Shown piece after piece: positions 27,829 through 37,015 of a stretch of 64,000 nucleotides of DNA. Numbering within the stretch: position 1 is the stretch's first letter; every line of letters starts with the position of its first letter. Position numbers and translations under genes: made by a program. The stretch comes from Corythucha ciliata (lineage: Eukaryota; Arthropoda; Insecta; Hemiptera; Tingidae). The stretch spans positions 682,001 to 746,000 of the forward strand of contig CM075937.1 of the NCBI GenBank assembly GCA_038030265.1. Reading direction: 5' to 3'. The notes beneath the pieces are model-generated. The model did not search any database and was not told the origin of the DNA. It saw only the letters and a list, made by a program, of their open reading frames with translations.

Positions 27829-27892
27829 ATTTCGCTTAGCGCCACCTCTGCTTTTTTCAGCATCATCCGTGTTCTTTCACTTAGCAATTTAT

Positions 27893-29401
27893 TTATAAAA
27901 CCGCAGTATCTGCTTTTCTGATTAGCCTATGGTATTTTTTTGAAAGCATACCAACAGATGTAATCCAAATGATGCAAATTAAAAAAAACATCACCATTAA
28001 AAATGGCGCCAATTGATTCGGCTGTGCAGTAGCAAAAATAGTATAACAGATCACTTGCAAAACCGCTCCTGCAGATTTGCCTATTTTCCCCCCTAATATG
28101 TCTACCGCTGCTTTGCCTTTTGTGGCCATTTCACGGTCTAAAGGAATGTAGACCATCTCTTTGGTTACATCAAAAAAACAGTATTTCGCTCCTTTAGCCA
28201 ATATATTTTGGAGGCCACCAATAGCTACAATAGCAGCTAAAGTTGATATACCCATTATCGTTTTCGGTAAAAAGTTCAAATCGACGGCTATTATGCAAAG
28301 AAAAAAACAACTGCCCACTATCAGCGTTATAATCGGCGTAACCAGTGCAGCACCTAACCAACTGACTTTCCGAATAATCGCACTGCCAAAACAAGAACAC
28401 ATAAGGGTACAAATGCCCGTCCAGAATAACACTTTGCCTTGGTAGGTAATAAAACTTGTGGGATCCTTTTTATAAAGCAGACTGGTTTCATGGAACCAAA
28501 TTCCCTCTATTAAATGAATAACCATTGAATAAGAAATCATCAATACACAAATTAATCCAAGATATTTAGATTTGGAAATCATCTTAAAACTTTTATACAG
28601 CCCTAACTGTAGGGTAGCAGTTGGCTTGGTCTGTATGGTTGGGCCATGTATGATATGCTTTTCAATATATCTGTGCAAAATCAGAATAGCAAAACATAGG
28701 ATGGTAACAATTACCATAAGCGCAGCTACTTTCAGTATCGTTTCCGTTTTAGCTGCATCTAGGAAAGGCAATAAGAAATGATCGTTGCGAGAAAAGTAGA
28801 CCATAATGCTCCCAGAAATCAGCAAATTGGTTTGCCCTACCAAGTTGAAAAAGAAGTAAAAGCGACCAGCTTCTTCTGTTTTGGTTATTTTGTTAGCCAA
28901 CTGCCAATACAAAAGCGTAAAAACAATCATAGGCCAAAGTTCACCTATCATATAAAAGAGTACCAATGTCCACTTGCCCCACATGATAAAAAACCATTTA
29001 AAATGCGGGTAAAGCTTAATACAAGCATCTACCCTATGCGGATCTGGATGCAATACTGCTTGATAAGGGAACAAAAAAAAGCCAAATAGTATAAAAAAAA
29101 AGAGAAAAAAAAATATAATGCCCCTAAAGATGTTTTCCGTGGTCATCTTATTGCATAAGATGGTATAGATCACTACAAACAAAATCCCTGCAGGCATTTC
29201 AATAAATAGCTTAATAAAGCTCAGTACTTCTGCCCCTATTAAAGTCACCACAAGGCTATCTTTTATGCCACGAATTAAATTTTGGTTCAGCAAGATAAAA
29301 AACATCAATATGGCCATAGCAAAAAACTTTTTCAGCTCACTGCGTTGAAGAGGCCAGTGGATAAGAGACCATTTTTTTAGTAGCGCACTTACATCTTTCA
29401 T
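27893..29401 (-). CDS. tlc: ATP/ADP (nucleotide) translocase, NTT/Tlc family
   Basis: The 502-residue, 11-12-helix membrane protein matches the NTT family end to end. ELKKFFAMAILMFFILLNQNLIRGIKDSLVVTLIGAEVLSFIKLF is followed by WPMIVFTLLYWQLANKITKTEEAGRFYFFFNLVGQTNLLISG, and GAKYCFFDVTKEMVYIPLDREMATKGKAAVDILGGKIGKSAGA is the highly conserved late region. Family members in intracellular bacteria and plastids exchange host ATP for ADP or import other nucleotides. The exact substrate cannot be read off. Its downstream neighbour on transcription is repeat DNA; a carrier-like gene lies 92 bp upstream on the same strand. Confidence 0.93.
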   Translation of the reverse strand: MKDVSALLKKWSLIHWPLQRSELKKFFAMAILMFFILLNQNLIRGIKDSLVVTLIGAEVLSFIKLFIEMPAGILFVVIYTILCNKMTTENIFRGIIFFFLFFFILFGFFLFPYQAVLHPDPHRVDACIKLYPHFKWFFIMWGKWTLVLFYMIGELWPMIVFTLLYWQLANKITKTEEAGRFYFFFNLVGQTNLLISGSIMVYFSRNDHFLLPFLDAAKTETILKVAALMVIVTILCFAILILHRYIEKHIIHGPTIQTKPTATLQLGLYKSFKMISKSKYLGLICVLMISYSMVIHLIEGIWFHETSLLYKKDPTSFITYQGKVLFWTGICTLMCSCFGSAIIRKVSWLGAALVTPIITLIVGSCFFLCIIAVDLNFLPKTIMGISTLAAIVAIGGLQNILAKGAKYCFFDVTKEMVYIPLDREMATKGKAAVDILGGKIGKSAGAVLQVICYTIFATAQPNQLAPFLMVMFFLICIIWITSVGMLSKKYHRLIRKADTAVL

Positions 29402-29493
29402 ATTGATTTTTATTTATTAATTGCGATAGCGGACCTCATCAGTGTCTGCTAAAAAGCCAAGCAGCATCCTTTGGTCAAGCAGTACACCTAGCC

Positions 29494-30252
29494 TTAGGCC
29501 TCCCCTAAGAAAAGCATTACAAGACTGTGCGCAACAGAATAGGGAACAATTTGCAAAATCCGCATCGTTAATCCATTAAAGATTGCAAGAAAGTTTTTTT
29601 CTACTGTAATGTTGTGTTTGAGTCGTCCAATCCAAGTCATAGGTACTTCCGAGCCACAATTTTGTGTGGCGATCAGATCAAACGGCATAGTTAGTGCAGA
29701 TACCGCTATACCCAATACCGTGCTAACCATCATATTAACCCATATTCCGCTTAGATCTTTTGTAAATTCATAGGCCAATATACATGCCGAGCCACTGAGT
29801 ATATTCCTTAAAAGAATGGGCGTTATAATGTCCATAACTCTTTCCTTTCTTTTCATTAAAGCACCTTTATTCGCAGCGATTTCTTTTGTTTCGCTGTATA
29901 TGGTCACAACCGTTTCTACCATTCCCGCTAAGAAGCATTCCCAGACGACCAATAGTGTAAAATTGGTGATCGCATAGTAGCCAGTAGAGCAAAGGAAAAG
30001 CCACTGTGAAACCCCAAAGGCTAAAGCAGCTATAAATTGCCGAAGTGCATAAATATGCGCTCCAGAAAAAAATAATTTAAAATTTTTAGTACGTATACAT
30101 CTTCTGACAATAGAGAGATAAGCTTCACCTGTTTCCTGGTAGACTACCTTGACAAATTGAGCAGGTGCAACTAGGTAGGCTACTACCATACAGGCTATGC
30201 CATGTGCAAGTGGATCAAAAAAAAAGCGATATAAAAGTGTGTTGTGTTGCAT
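29494..30252 (-). CDS. Mitochondrial-carrier (SLC25)-like membrane protein, three repeats
   Basis: The 252-residue protein has about six hydrophobic segments arranged as three repeats. Repeat 1 has APAQFVKVVYQ (compare PxDxxKxRxQ), then FFSGAHIYALRQ. Repeat 2 has AGMVETVVTIYSETKEI, then PILLRNILSGSACILAYEFTK. Repeat 3 has ALTMPFDLIATQ, then FNGLTMRILQIVPYSVAHSL. Proline-acidic-basic ends of odd helices and G/R starts of even helices are the SLC25 pattern. It is about 50 residues shorter than typical and several signature charges are lost. Transport of a metabolite is inferred; substrate and membrane are unknown. It sits beside the ATP/ADP translocase gene. Confidence 0.6.
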   Translation of the reverse strand: MQHNTLLYRFFFDPLAHGIACMVVAYLVAPAQFVKVVYQETGEAYLSIVRRCIRTKNFKLFFSGAHIYALRQFIAALAFGVSQWLFLCSTGYYAITNFTLLVVWECFLAGMVETVVTIYSETKEIAANKGALMKRKERVMDIITPILLRNILSGSACILAYEFTKDLSGIWVNMMVSTVLGIAVSALTMPFDLIATQNCGSEVPMTWIGRLKHNITVEKNFLAIFNGLTMRILQIVPYSVAHSLVMLFLGEA

Positions 30253-30592
30253 AGTTATTGATGATTTGGTTCAAAGTTACTGACTGAATCCAAAGTAGAA
30301 CTGGTAGAACTAATTGTGAGACAAGCAGATAAACCTTTTAGATATAGCATCTGGGGTTATATTGAGTTGCTCCTTTGTATGGTAAGCTTACCCCCTTATC
30401 GAGTGGCAACTATATACAATCTGCAATGGACCTAGTACTAGGGGCCAAGTATAGTTCTTTACAAGGAATTTTTCAAATAGTTAATAGTTTTTAAGTTGTT
30501 TTTTTTATGCATTTCATCTTAAAGAGCGGTGAATCAACCTCTATTGCCTACTATAAACGGATGTTTATACCAGACGTTAGGTAAGAATTGTA
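30253..30592. other. Gene-free stretch between the carrier-like gene and the ankyrin pair
   Basis: No credible open frame, RNA or repeat end was found. It likely holds the promoter of the minus-strand carrier-like gene near its left edge. The remaining sequence looks like decayed DNA. Confidence 0.4.
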
Positions 30593-30725
30593 TTTTTTGA
30601 TTTTTTTATCAAATTTATTTGCATTTATATTTATTTTATATATTGCAAAACAAGTAGTCAAATGCAAAGATTTGCGAAAATGCCTCGCTTTTGTGATGAT
30701 ACCATACGATTAAACAACCAATGCT
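30593..30725 (+). repeat. Duplicated 5' leader of the ankyrin lipoprotein pair, copy 1
   Basis: This upstream region is shared with 32028-32256. Blocks such as AATTTATTTG, TGCAAAGATTTGCG/TGCAAGGATTTAGG and TTAAACAACCAATGCT just before the ATG align. It includes TTTGATTTTTTTATCAAA, a small hairpin. The conserved leader suggests that promoter and start region were duplicated with the gene. Confidence 0.55.
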
Positions 30726-31817
30726 ATGAAACAATATAGACCATACAGAGTAGTTCTTTTTATTGCCTTATTAGGCTTTACTACCTTATCTGCTTGTGTA
30801 CATACAAGGCAGGAGCTTGGCTGGTGTCTGCGTTTGAGTAATTTTGAAGAATCCTCGGATACACCCTCTGCATCCACTAACTTTCATATCAAGCCGGCGG
30901 TGGTGAAAGCAGGTATTGGTGTTGGTATTGTTGCCCTGGGAAGCTTGGCAAGCTATGTTCTATATCATGTTTTTACAGAGCTATTTAATGTGGTGGATCC
31001 TGATCTGCATAATGATATTATGCCCTTTAATGTTACTACTGAGCGGCCGAATGGGGTTTCCGTGTCACCTAATATGGTGTCACTTAATATAAATCAAACA
31101 GCAGCGGCTGTTGCGCAAGCGATAGAAAAAGGGAGTCAAGCATGGGGTGATGGAAATGGTATAGAATCTTTATCTAGTCCTGCTGCTACAGAGGGTACTA
31201 TCACTATGCAAAGTACTTCTGCTAGACAACAACTTTCTCGTACTACTACTGCGGAGCCTGGCGATGGCGTGCCGCCAGTAAGAGATCCTATGAAGATAGA
31301 TGATGAGATCATAGGCCATCTTAAAGCGCATAAATGGTGTAAAAGAAGTTTATTGCCTTTGCTTGCTAAAGGTCTTGATATAAATGCAAAAGATGAGCGT
31401 GGGATGACGCTATTAATGAAAGCAGCGGTAAGGCCAGATAAAGATGGCGCATCCGTTAAATTTTTAATAGAGCAGGGGGCTGACGTGAATCAACAAGACA
31501 ACACTGGGGATACTGTTTTTCATATGCTGAGCCGTAGGGGTTGGGTCGACATTATAGCATTGTTCTCTCCAGTTAAAGAGAAAATTAATCCAAATCTGCA
31601 AGATAATCATCAAAGCACTGCTTTGCATGAAGCAGCAAAAGGTTGCTTTAAAAAAACAATTGAGTGGCTATTGCAAATAAAAGGTATTGATTTAAATATC
31701 AAAGATAAGGATGGAAAAACCCCACTTGATCTTGTTAGGAAAAAGCGTGCTAAAAAGAAAGATCCAACCGATTGCGATGCTATACAAAAGCGTTTAAACA
31801 GGTATAATGAGCAATAA
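30726..31817 (+). CDS. Ankyrin-repeat lipoprotein, tandem copy 1
   Basis: The 363-residue protein has a signal segment ending TLSAC, a good lipobox with cysteine near residue 24, followed by VHTRQELGW. A membrane-like segment (about 58-82) and a Ser/Thr-rich linker lead to about four ankyrin repeats from residue 195. Clear units include DERGMTLLMKAAVRPDKDGASVKFLIEQGADVNQQD, NTGDTVFHMLSRRGWVDIIALF and NHQSTALHEAAKGCFKKTIEWLLQIKGIDLNIKD. Ankyrin domains bind proteins; an exported symbiont protein of this type may contact host proteins, which is inference. It is a paralogue of the next gene. Confidence 0.85.
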   Translation: MKQYRPYRVVLFIALLGFTTLSACVHTRQELGWCLRLSNFEESSDTPSASTNFHIKPAVVKAGIGVGIVALGSLASYVLYHVFTELFNVVDPDLHNDIMPFNVTTERPNGVSVSPNMVSLNINQTAAAVAQAIEKGSQAWGDGNGIESLSSPAATEGTITMQSTSARQQLSRTTTAEPGDGVPPVRDPMKIDDEIIGHLKAHKWCKRSLLPLLAKGLDINAKDERGMTLLMKAAVRPDKDGASVKFLIEQGADVNQQDNTGDTVFHMLSRRGWVDIIALFSPVKEKINPNLQDNHQSTALHEAAKGCFKKTIEWLLQIKGIDLNIKDKDGKTPLDLVRKKRAKKKDPTDCDAIQKRLNRYNEQ

Positions 31818-31883
31818 TGTAATGGTTATCGTTATAGAACATAATTTTATTAGAAGTTCCTTGCATTGCATCGATTTTAATAG

Positions 31884-31936
31884 CTAATGGACGTCCGTAA
31901 AAAAGACAAAAAATTTTATCGGTTTCCACTGGCGGG
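31884..31936 (+). repeat. Degenerate mini-copy of the hairpin-element ends
   Basis: AATGGACGTCCGTAAAAAA faces TTTTATCGGTTTCCACTGG across about 20 bases, as in the mini-palindrome at 10.75 kb. Similarity to the family is partial. The surrounding gap (31818-32256) holds no gene. A short minus-strand frame across it is spurious. Confidence 0.35.
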
Positions 31937-32027
31937 TCTCTATACAAACACTCCATTTGGATCCCTCTACTAGAATACATTGTCATTAAGGTTCTCTTGC
32001 TATTGACAAATATTCCTCTTTTTTCAA

Positions 32028-32256
32028 TCGAATTTATTTGGATTTGTATTTATTTTTATATAAAATAAAATAACTAAGTACATGCAAGGATTTAGGCAAA
32101 TGCTTCCCTTGTATTAAGCCTTATTCAGATTTTTCGCTTAAGGTAATAAGATTTAAAAATTAAGCGGGGATGGTATAATATCCGATTAAATTATTCAGAA
32201 ATAGATTAAAAAAATGTTTAGTGGTGATGCTACCATATGCTTAAACAACCAATGCT
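32028..32256 (+). repeat. Duplicated 5' leader of the ankyrin lipoprotein pair, copy 2 (with insertion)
   Basis: It aligns with 30593-30725 at both ends. About 110 bases (roughly 32115-32220) have no counterpart in copy 1. The leader again ends TTAAACAACCAATGCT-ATG. The insert would lengthen the 5' untranslated region or displace the promoter. Confidence 0.5.
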
Positions 32257-33207
32257 ATGAAAAAATATAGACCATACAGGGTACCTCTTTTTATTGCCCT
32301 ATTAGGCTTTAATACCTTATCTGCCTGTGTAAATACAAAGCAAGAGCTGGGTTGCGCTTCGTGTTGCCATAATCTTGGATTCACGTATAGTAGCCTTCCG
32401 AAAAATAAGAAGCGTTGTTTGTGGGCAACACTGCCTGGTGTTGTTTTTCTGGTTTACTTATACCATCTTGCTTCAAATCCATCCAATGCAGTCGGGCCTA
32501 GTATAAATAATAATGGTACTACGTCATTGGGTCCTATGAATTTTACTACCATGTCACCATCCGATATCGATAAAATAAATGAAACTGTTACGCAAGCCCT
32601 AGACGAAGGCGAGAAGAAATGGGGTGATGGCAGTAGTACAGAATCGCCATCTAGTAGTACTACTACAGAGGGTACTACCACTATACAAAATACTACTACA
32701 GAACAACCCTCTAGTACGACTACTGCGCAGCCCAGTGATGGTGTGCCCTCAGTCAAGGATTCTATGAAGCTAGATGATGAGATTGTGGAGTATCTTATAA
32801 CGCATCCATGGTCTCCGGAAGCTCTATTGCCTTTGCTTAATAAAGGCCTCAATATAAATGCAAAAGATAAGCTTGGCCTGACGTTATTGATGCGTGCAGC
32901 GATTGCTGATATTAATGGACAAGAATCATTTAATAAAACAAAATCATTTATTAACTTCTTAATAAATAAGGGGGCGAATGTGAATGCACAAGACCAGAAT
33001 GGGTCCACAGCCCTAATGTTGTCTGGATATATGTATCTTCAATTAGACAGGGTTAAATTTTTAATAGAAAATGGTGCAGATCCATGTATAAAAGATAAGA
33101 AGGGTGATACTCTCCGGTCTTTGCTAGAAAGCAAAACTACTAAAGACCTTTCTAAAAGTGTCGCCATTATAGAATACTTGGATACATTACAAAGAAAATG
33201 TGCGTAA
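32257..33207 (+). CDS. Ankyrin-repeat lipoprotein, tandem copy 2
   Basis: The 316-residue paralogue of the preceding gene has an almost identical start (MKKYRPYRVPLFIALLGFNTLSACVNTKQELGC) with lipobox LSAC. A Thr/Ser-rich linker (about 125-170, runs of STTTE and TTTEQ) is longer and simpler than in copy 1. Two to three ankyrin repeats follow from about residue 195: DKLGLTLLMRAAIADINGQESF and DQNGSTALMLSGYMYLQLDRVKFLIENGADPCIKD. The N-terminus is conserved while linker and repeats diverge, as in fast-evolving host-contact proteins. Function is unproven. Confidence 0.85.
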   Translation: MKKYRPYRVPLFIALLGFNTLSACVNTKQELGCASCCHNLGFTYSSLPKNKKRCLWATLPGVVFLVYLYHLASNPSNAVGPSINNNGTTSLGPMNFTTMSPSDIDKINETVTQALDEGEKKWGDGSSTESPSSSTTTEGTTTIQNTTTEQPSSTTTAQPSDGVPSVKDSMKLDDEIVEYLITHPWSPEALLPLLNKGLNINAKDKLGLTLLMRAAIADINGQESFNKTKSFINFLINKGANVNAQDQNGSTALMLSGYMYLQLDRVKFLIENGADPCIKDKKGDTLRSLLESKTTKDLSKSVAIIEYLDTLQRKCA

Positions 33208-33380
33208 CAGGCTAATCAAAATTAGCGTAGGTATTTGTTCATAGAATCAATTCATCTAGGCGAAAATAGCAGGTATCTATGTCTTTCTGTTCACGCAATG
33301 ACTTTAACTTAAGGGTTGTATTTTTTTTTCACTATCAAAATAAAAAATCGTTTTAATGCGTCGATTACATCTATTTAACG

Positions 33381-33444
33381 TGCCAAACTTTTTATCGGCG
33401 TCCATGGGCGAATTCAGGAAAATACAATCGCTTAAAAACCAATG
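33381..33444 (+). repeat. Solo right end of the hairpin-element family
   Basis: It reads GCCAAACTTTTTATCGGCG, then TCCATGGGCG, then AATTCAGGAAAATACAATC, matching the tail of copy A at 15331-15423 without that copy's duplicated junction. No left end is present. It lies just past the murC stop codon. Confidence 0.65.
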
Positions 33445-33452
33445 TTACTTTA

Positions 33453-34883
33453 TCAAGTTGATGCCATTTTTGGGCAGGTACCAAAAGCTTCTTGCAGGGT
33501 AGCAGCTATAGCTGAAACCGCCTCGCCTATATCTCCCGCACCAATCGTAAGAAAAACTTGATGTCTTTCAGTCTTATCACAAGCTGCTAGTGCCGTAAGC
33601 AAGTCATTCATGTCCACTAATGCTTTCCTTTTACAGCTTACTGCATCAAAAATAAGTTGTGCCGTAACCCCTGGCATCGGTGTCTCTCTGGCAGGATAGA
33701 TCGGTAAGATAAAAACCTGATCCGCCAGACTTAAACTGGCAGCAAATGCTTTATAAAAAGCCTGGGTACGTGAAAAAAGATGGGGTTGAAAAATAGCAGT
33801 GATGCCACTATTCGGATAAAGCTTTTTAACCGAGTTTAGTAAAGCGCTAATTTCTACAGGATGGTGGGCATAATCATCTATAAGTAGATATTGCCTATGG
33901 TTGCAAACAAAAGTAAAACGTCTTTTTATGCCCGGAAAACTGGCCATAGCAGTCCGTATTTGGGCTTCTGGTATACCAAGTATCAAACCAATCGTAATAG
34001 CGGCTAATGCATTTTCAATGTTATATAACCCCGCTATAGGCAACACCAAATTAGAAATCGTGCCATTAACGCCTACATAGTCAAAAACACTTTGATGAGG
34101 TGCAATGCCTATATTGCTTGCTACAATATCGCCTTGATCCAATCCATAGGTTAAAAAAGGTTTATTATAATGTTTCCCCACAGCCAATTGGGTTGCAGCT
34201 CTATCCTGTATAAGCAAATGTTGCTGATTCTGTTGGATAAATTCTATAAAGCCCTCTTCCATAAGCGTTGCTGTTCTGTAGGTCTCTGGATGATCTGCAT
34301 CTGCAGCCGTTACAATGCTAAAACTGGGTTGAAGGTAGAGAAAAGATTTATTAAACTCATCCGCTTCTGCTACCATAAGTTCTATAGCACCTAATGGTCT
34401 ATTATATAATAAATTGGTATCATATAGGCGCATCATACCGCCTACAAAGGCCATCATAGGGAGGTTGCTTTGGTAGAGTATATGGGCCATCATAGCTGAA
34501 GTAGTCGTTTTGCCATGTGTACCCGCCACGGCTATTGTAGTAAATAATCTGGAAATACTTCCTAGTACTTCTGCACGTGATTGGATCTTGTAACCAGTCC
34601 TTTTAAAAAAGTTTAAAATAGCGCTATCAGTTGGAATGGCTGGTGTATAAATCACAAGCGTTTGGTTCGGGTGGAGGCAAATGGCTTCAGGAATAGCATC
34701 AGCTGTATCATTACAACTGATTAGAATACCCTCTTTGCTTAATTGCGATACCAAATCAGATGCTGTACGGTCATACCCAAAAACTTGATAGCCTTGCTTA
34801 GCCAATAGTCGTGCTAAGGCACTCATGCCTATGCCACCAATCCCTATAAAGTATATAAAAAGGTAGTCGTTAAATGGAAACAT
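33453..34883 (-). CDS. murC: UDP-N-acetylmuramate--L-alanine ligase
   Basis: From the ATG at 34883 (MFPFNDYLFIYFIGIGGIGMSALARLL) it has 476 residues; a TTG at 34928 would add 15. FIGIGGIGMSALA binds the UDP sugar. AGTHGKTTTSAM near residue 118 is the Mur ligase P-loop. DDYAHHPVEI and FQPHLFSRTQAF mark the C-terminal domain. MurC adds the first amino acid of the peptidoglycan stem peptide. The kinase-fold gene lies upstream on the same strand. Confidence 0.94.
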   Translation of the reverse strand: MFPFNDYLFIYFIGIGGIGMSALARLLAKQGYQVFGYDRTASDLVSQLSKEGILISCNDTADAIPEAICLHPNQTLVIYTPAIPTDSAILNFFKRTGYKIQSRAEVLGSISRLFTTIAVAGTHGKTTTSAMMAHILYQSNLPMMAFVGGMMRLYDTNLLYNRPLGAIELMVAEADEFNKSFLYLQPSFSIVTAADADHPETYRTATLMEEGFIEFIQQNQQHLLIQDRAATQLAVGKHYNKPFLTYGLDQGDIVASNIGIAPHQSVFDYVGVNGTISNLVLPIAGLYNIENALAAITIGLILGIPEAQIRTAMASFPGIKRRFTFVCNHRQYLLIDDYAHHPVEISALLNSVKKLYPNSGITAIFQPHLFSRTQAFYKAFAASLSLADQVFILPIYPARETPMPGVTAQLIFDAVSCKRKALVDMNDLLTALAACDKTERHQVFLTIGAGDIGEAVSAIAATLQEAFGTCPKMAST

Positions 34884-34936
34884 AACTGTGGGTTCGAAAG
34901 AGGGTAAAATAGTTTTAAAAACATCCAAAGTGCCTG

Positions 34937-35929
34937 CTAGTTACAATGGCGTAAGACTTGGTCACGACGCGCTAAAATAGCCTGCAGATAGCCATCCGTT
35001 ACAAAATGCACTCCTTTTATGATAGGAAAAAATCTCTTTAACGTGGCTAAATTGAGCCTTTCTAGTGCTTCTCTTGTCTGCTGAGGGCAGAATTTTGAAT
35101 AAGATTTCACAAATCCATCGTCAAATGCATGATACTGTTTCCACAGTGCATTTCGATAGATTACATAACGCAGTGGTTGCTTGCTATGTTTTTCCAATGC
35201 GTTATAAAAATGTTCTGGAAATATATTGCCAAATTGTTTTCTTAGTACCTTTGATGGCTGTTTCACCTCTTGTGCTTGATCAAAAGGGAAGGGTTTCTCC
35301 CAATCGTTGGTATGCAATGCATCGCTATATCCCATCCGCACAAATGGCAACTCACCATATCGTACATATTGTATGGATTGAATGGCTGCGTTATCAATCG
35401 CTACCAAAGAAGTAGCCCCCTGATCTTTGCAGATCAACAAGTTATGAGGTCCGGAATCCCACTGCCCCAAAACAAAGTAAAAAATTTTAAGATTGGCCAA
35501 CGCATCAGGATCCACTTCTTTCAAAGCCTGTTCATATACACCTGGTGCCAATGGATCAATTGAAGTATCTATAAAAAGCTGCAGCGATCCTGTTCTATTG
35601 CCAATCGTGCGGATAATGGTAGGAGGGATGTATGGAAACCCCAATGTAAGCGCAGCTTCATAGGCACCTACCTCTGCACAAGCAGCTTCCATATCGTCAG
35701 GTTTAAAAACAGCTTTTAACCCGTTATCTAATGTGACCAAAAAAACTTGATTGTCGAACTCTTTTTTCTTGCCTTGGTCATCTAATACTTGACCCATCGG
35801 CTGTTGCGTTATAACCTTACCGGTCTGTAAGAGGGCAGCGATTTCTTTAGCTTCAGATGGTTTGGCGCAGATGCCAAAGGGTGGTATAGTGCAAACAAAG
35901 ATGTAGAAGATGCGTTTGATATACAACAT
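34937..35929 (-). CDS. Exported protein with an atypical kinase fold (PI3K/HipA-like signature)
   Basis: The 330-residue protein has an N-terminal signal-like hydrophobic segment (about 4-21). LKAVFKPDD places a lysine at residue 76 and AEVGAYEAALTLGFPYIPPT follows (glutamates at 86 and 91). FYFVLGQWDSGPHNLLI gives D158 and N163, spaced like the catalytic DxxxxN of PI3K/HipA-type kinases. LVAIDNAA supplies the metal-binding D179. This order fits secreted atypical kinases. Activity and target are unknown; a degenerate member is possible. It neighbours murC and a glycosyltransferase on the same strand. Confidence 0.55.
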   Translation of the reverse strand: MLYIKRIFYIFVCTIPPFGICAKPSEAKEIAALLQTGKVITQQPMGQVLDDQGKKKEFDNQVFLVTLDNGLKAVFKPDDMEAACAEVGAYEAALTLGFPYIPPTIIRTIGNRTGSLQLFIDTSIDPLAPGVYEQALKEVDPDALANLKIFYFVLGQWDSGPHNLLICKDQGATSLVAIDNAAIQSIQYVRYGELPFVRMGYSDALHTNDWEKPFPFDQAQEVKQPSKVLRKQFGNIFPEHFYNALEKHSKQPLRYVIYRNALWKQYHAFDDGFVKSYSKFCPQQTREALERLNLATLKRFFPIIKGVHFVTDGYLQAILARRDQVLRHCN

Positions 35930-35971
35930 AAATATGGGTACTTTTATATATTTAAATTAGTCTAATATTCC

Positions 35972-37015
35972 TTACATAAACTGCTCCGGCGTAAGCTCAG
36001 CAAAACATTTCTTTTTTTTAATAAAAAAGTCAATTAAAATACTTCCTTTATAGCTATTGGGCAAATCAGCTGAAGAAGCCATTGGTATACATTTTTTTTT
36101 AAGCTTATGAAAATCGATTTGTGCTTTTACGATTGCCCAGCTATGTGCAAACTTACCCACAGCGCACATCCGAAAAATAGCCAATAGATCTAAGCATATA
36201 TTTTTTATCCTCTGCACCAGATTATTTGGGCGATACTTATATAGCATTAATAACCTATTTCTAAAGTTTAAATAGGTTTTTCTAGCGCTATTGTGGGGCA
36301 ATGTAGCCCCTCCTATATGATACACCGTACTAGTACCGCAATAATAGACCTTCCAATCCGCAAGATGCGCACGCCAACAAAGGTCAATTTCCTCAAAATG
36401 GGCAAAAAAAAGCTCATCGAAACCACCTAGGCTATGAAAAGCGCGCGCACGTACCAATAGACAAGCCCCACTGGCCCAAAAAACAGCCCTTGTATCGTTG
36501 TATTGTCCGTTGTCTTTTTCAATATGATTAAAAATTCTTCCCCGACAAAAAGGGTAGCCATAGCGATCTATAAAGCCACCAGCTGCTCCAGCATAATCAA
36601 ATTGATCTGGTTTTTTCAGAGAAAGTATTTTAGGTTGGCAACATGCGATAGAAGCATCACGCTCCATAAGCGCCAACAGATCTTTTAACCAGTCCTTTGT
36701 AACCAGTAGGTCATTATTCAAGAGCAGGTAGTAATCAGTTTTAATCTGATTTAAAGCGAGATTATATCCTTTTGCTACCCCATAATTTGCATGATGTACC
36801 ATACAAGTTATCCCTGGAAAATGGTGCTTTATATATGCTACTGACCCATCTGTAGAAGCGTTATCAACCACTATTATCCTATAGCCATTGCTATATAATA
36901 CCAAAGGTGGTAAATAGTCTTTTAATAGCGCTAGGCCATTATAGTTTAAAACTACAATCGCTACACTTGGTAGATCATGATTGGCTACCGTAGTCTGCTT
37001 ATAGTATGCCTGCAT
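35972..37015 (-). CDS. Family 2 glycosyltransferase
   Basis: The 347-residue protein has a GT-A fold start (VAIVVLNYNGLALLKDYL), IIVVDNASTDGSVAYI, and YYLLLNNDLLV as the DxD-like element. GGFDELFFAHFEEIDLCWRAHLADWKVYYCGTSTVYHIGG is typical of rhamnosyltransferase-type GT2 enzymes. It would add a sugar to a surface glycan or lipid; the acceptor is unknown. Its start overlaps the ybaB 3' end by 17 bp, so the two are co-transcribed. Confidence 0.88.
   Translation of the reverse strand: MQAYYKQTTVANHDLPSVAIVVLNYNGLALLKDYLPPLVLYSNGYRIIVVDNASTDGSVAYIKHHFPGITCMVHHANYGVAKGYNLALNQIKTDYYLLLNNDLLVTKDWLKDLLALMERDASIACCQPKILSLKKPDQFDYAGAAGGFIDRYGYPFCRGRIFNHIEKDNGQYNDTRAVFWASGACLLVRARAFHSLGGFDELFFAHFEEIDLCWRAHLADWKVYYCGTSTVYHIGGATLPHNSARKTYLNFRNRLLMLYKYRPNNLVQRIKNICLDLLAIFRMCAVGKFAHSWAIVKAQIDFHKLKKKCIPMASSADLPNSYKGSILIDFFIKKKKCFAELTPEQFM

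Noticed and set aside
31780..31986. Minus-strand open frame of 68 codons
   Set aside because: It overlaps the ankyrin gene end and a degenerate repeat; composition is not protein-like.
34884..34928. TTG-started extension of MurC
   Set aside because: MurC normally begins just ahead of the FIGIGGIGM loop; the ATG at 34883 fits.
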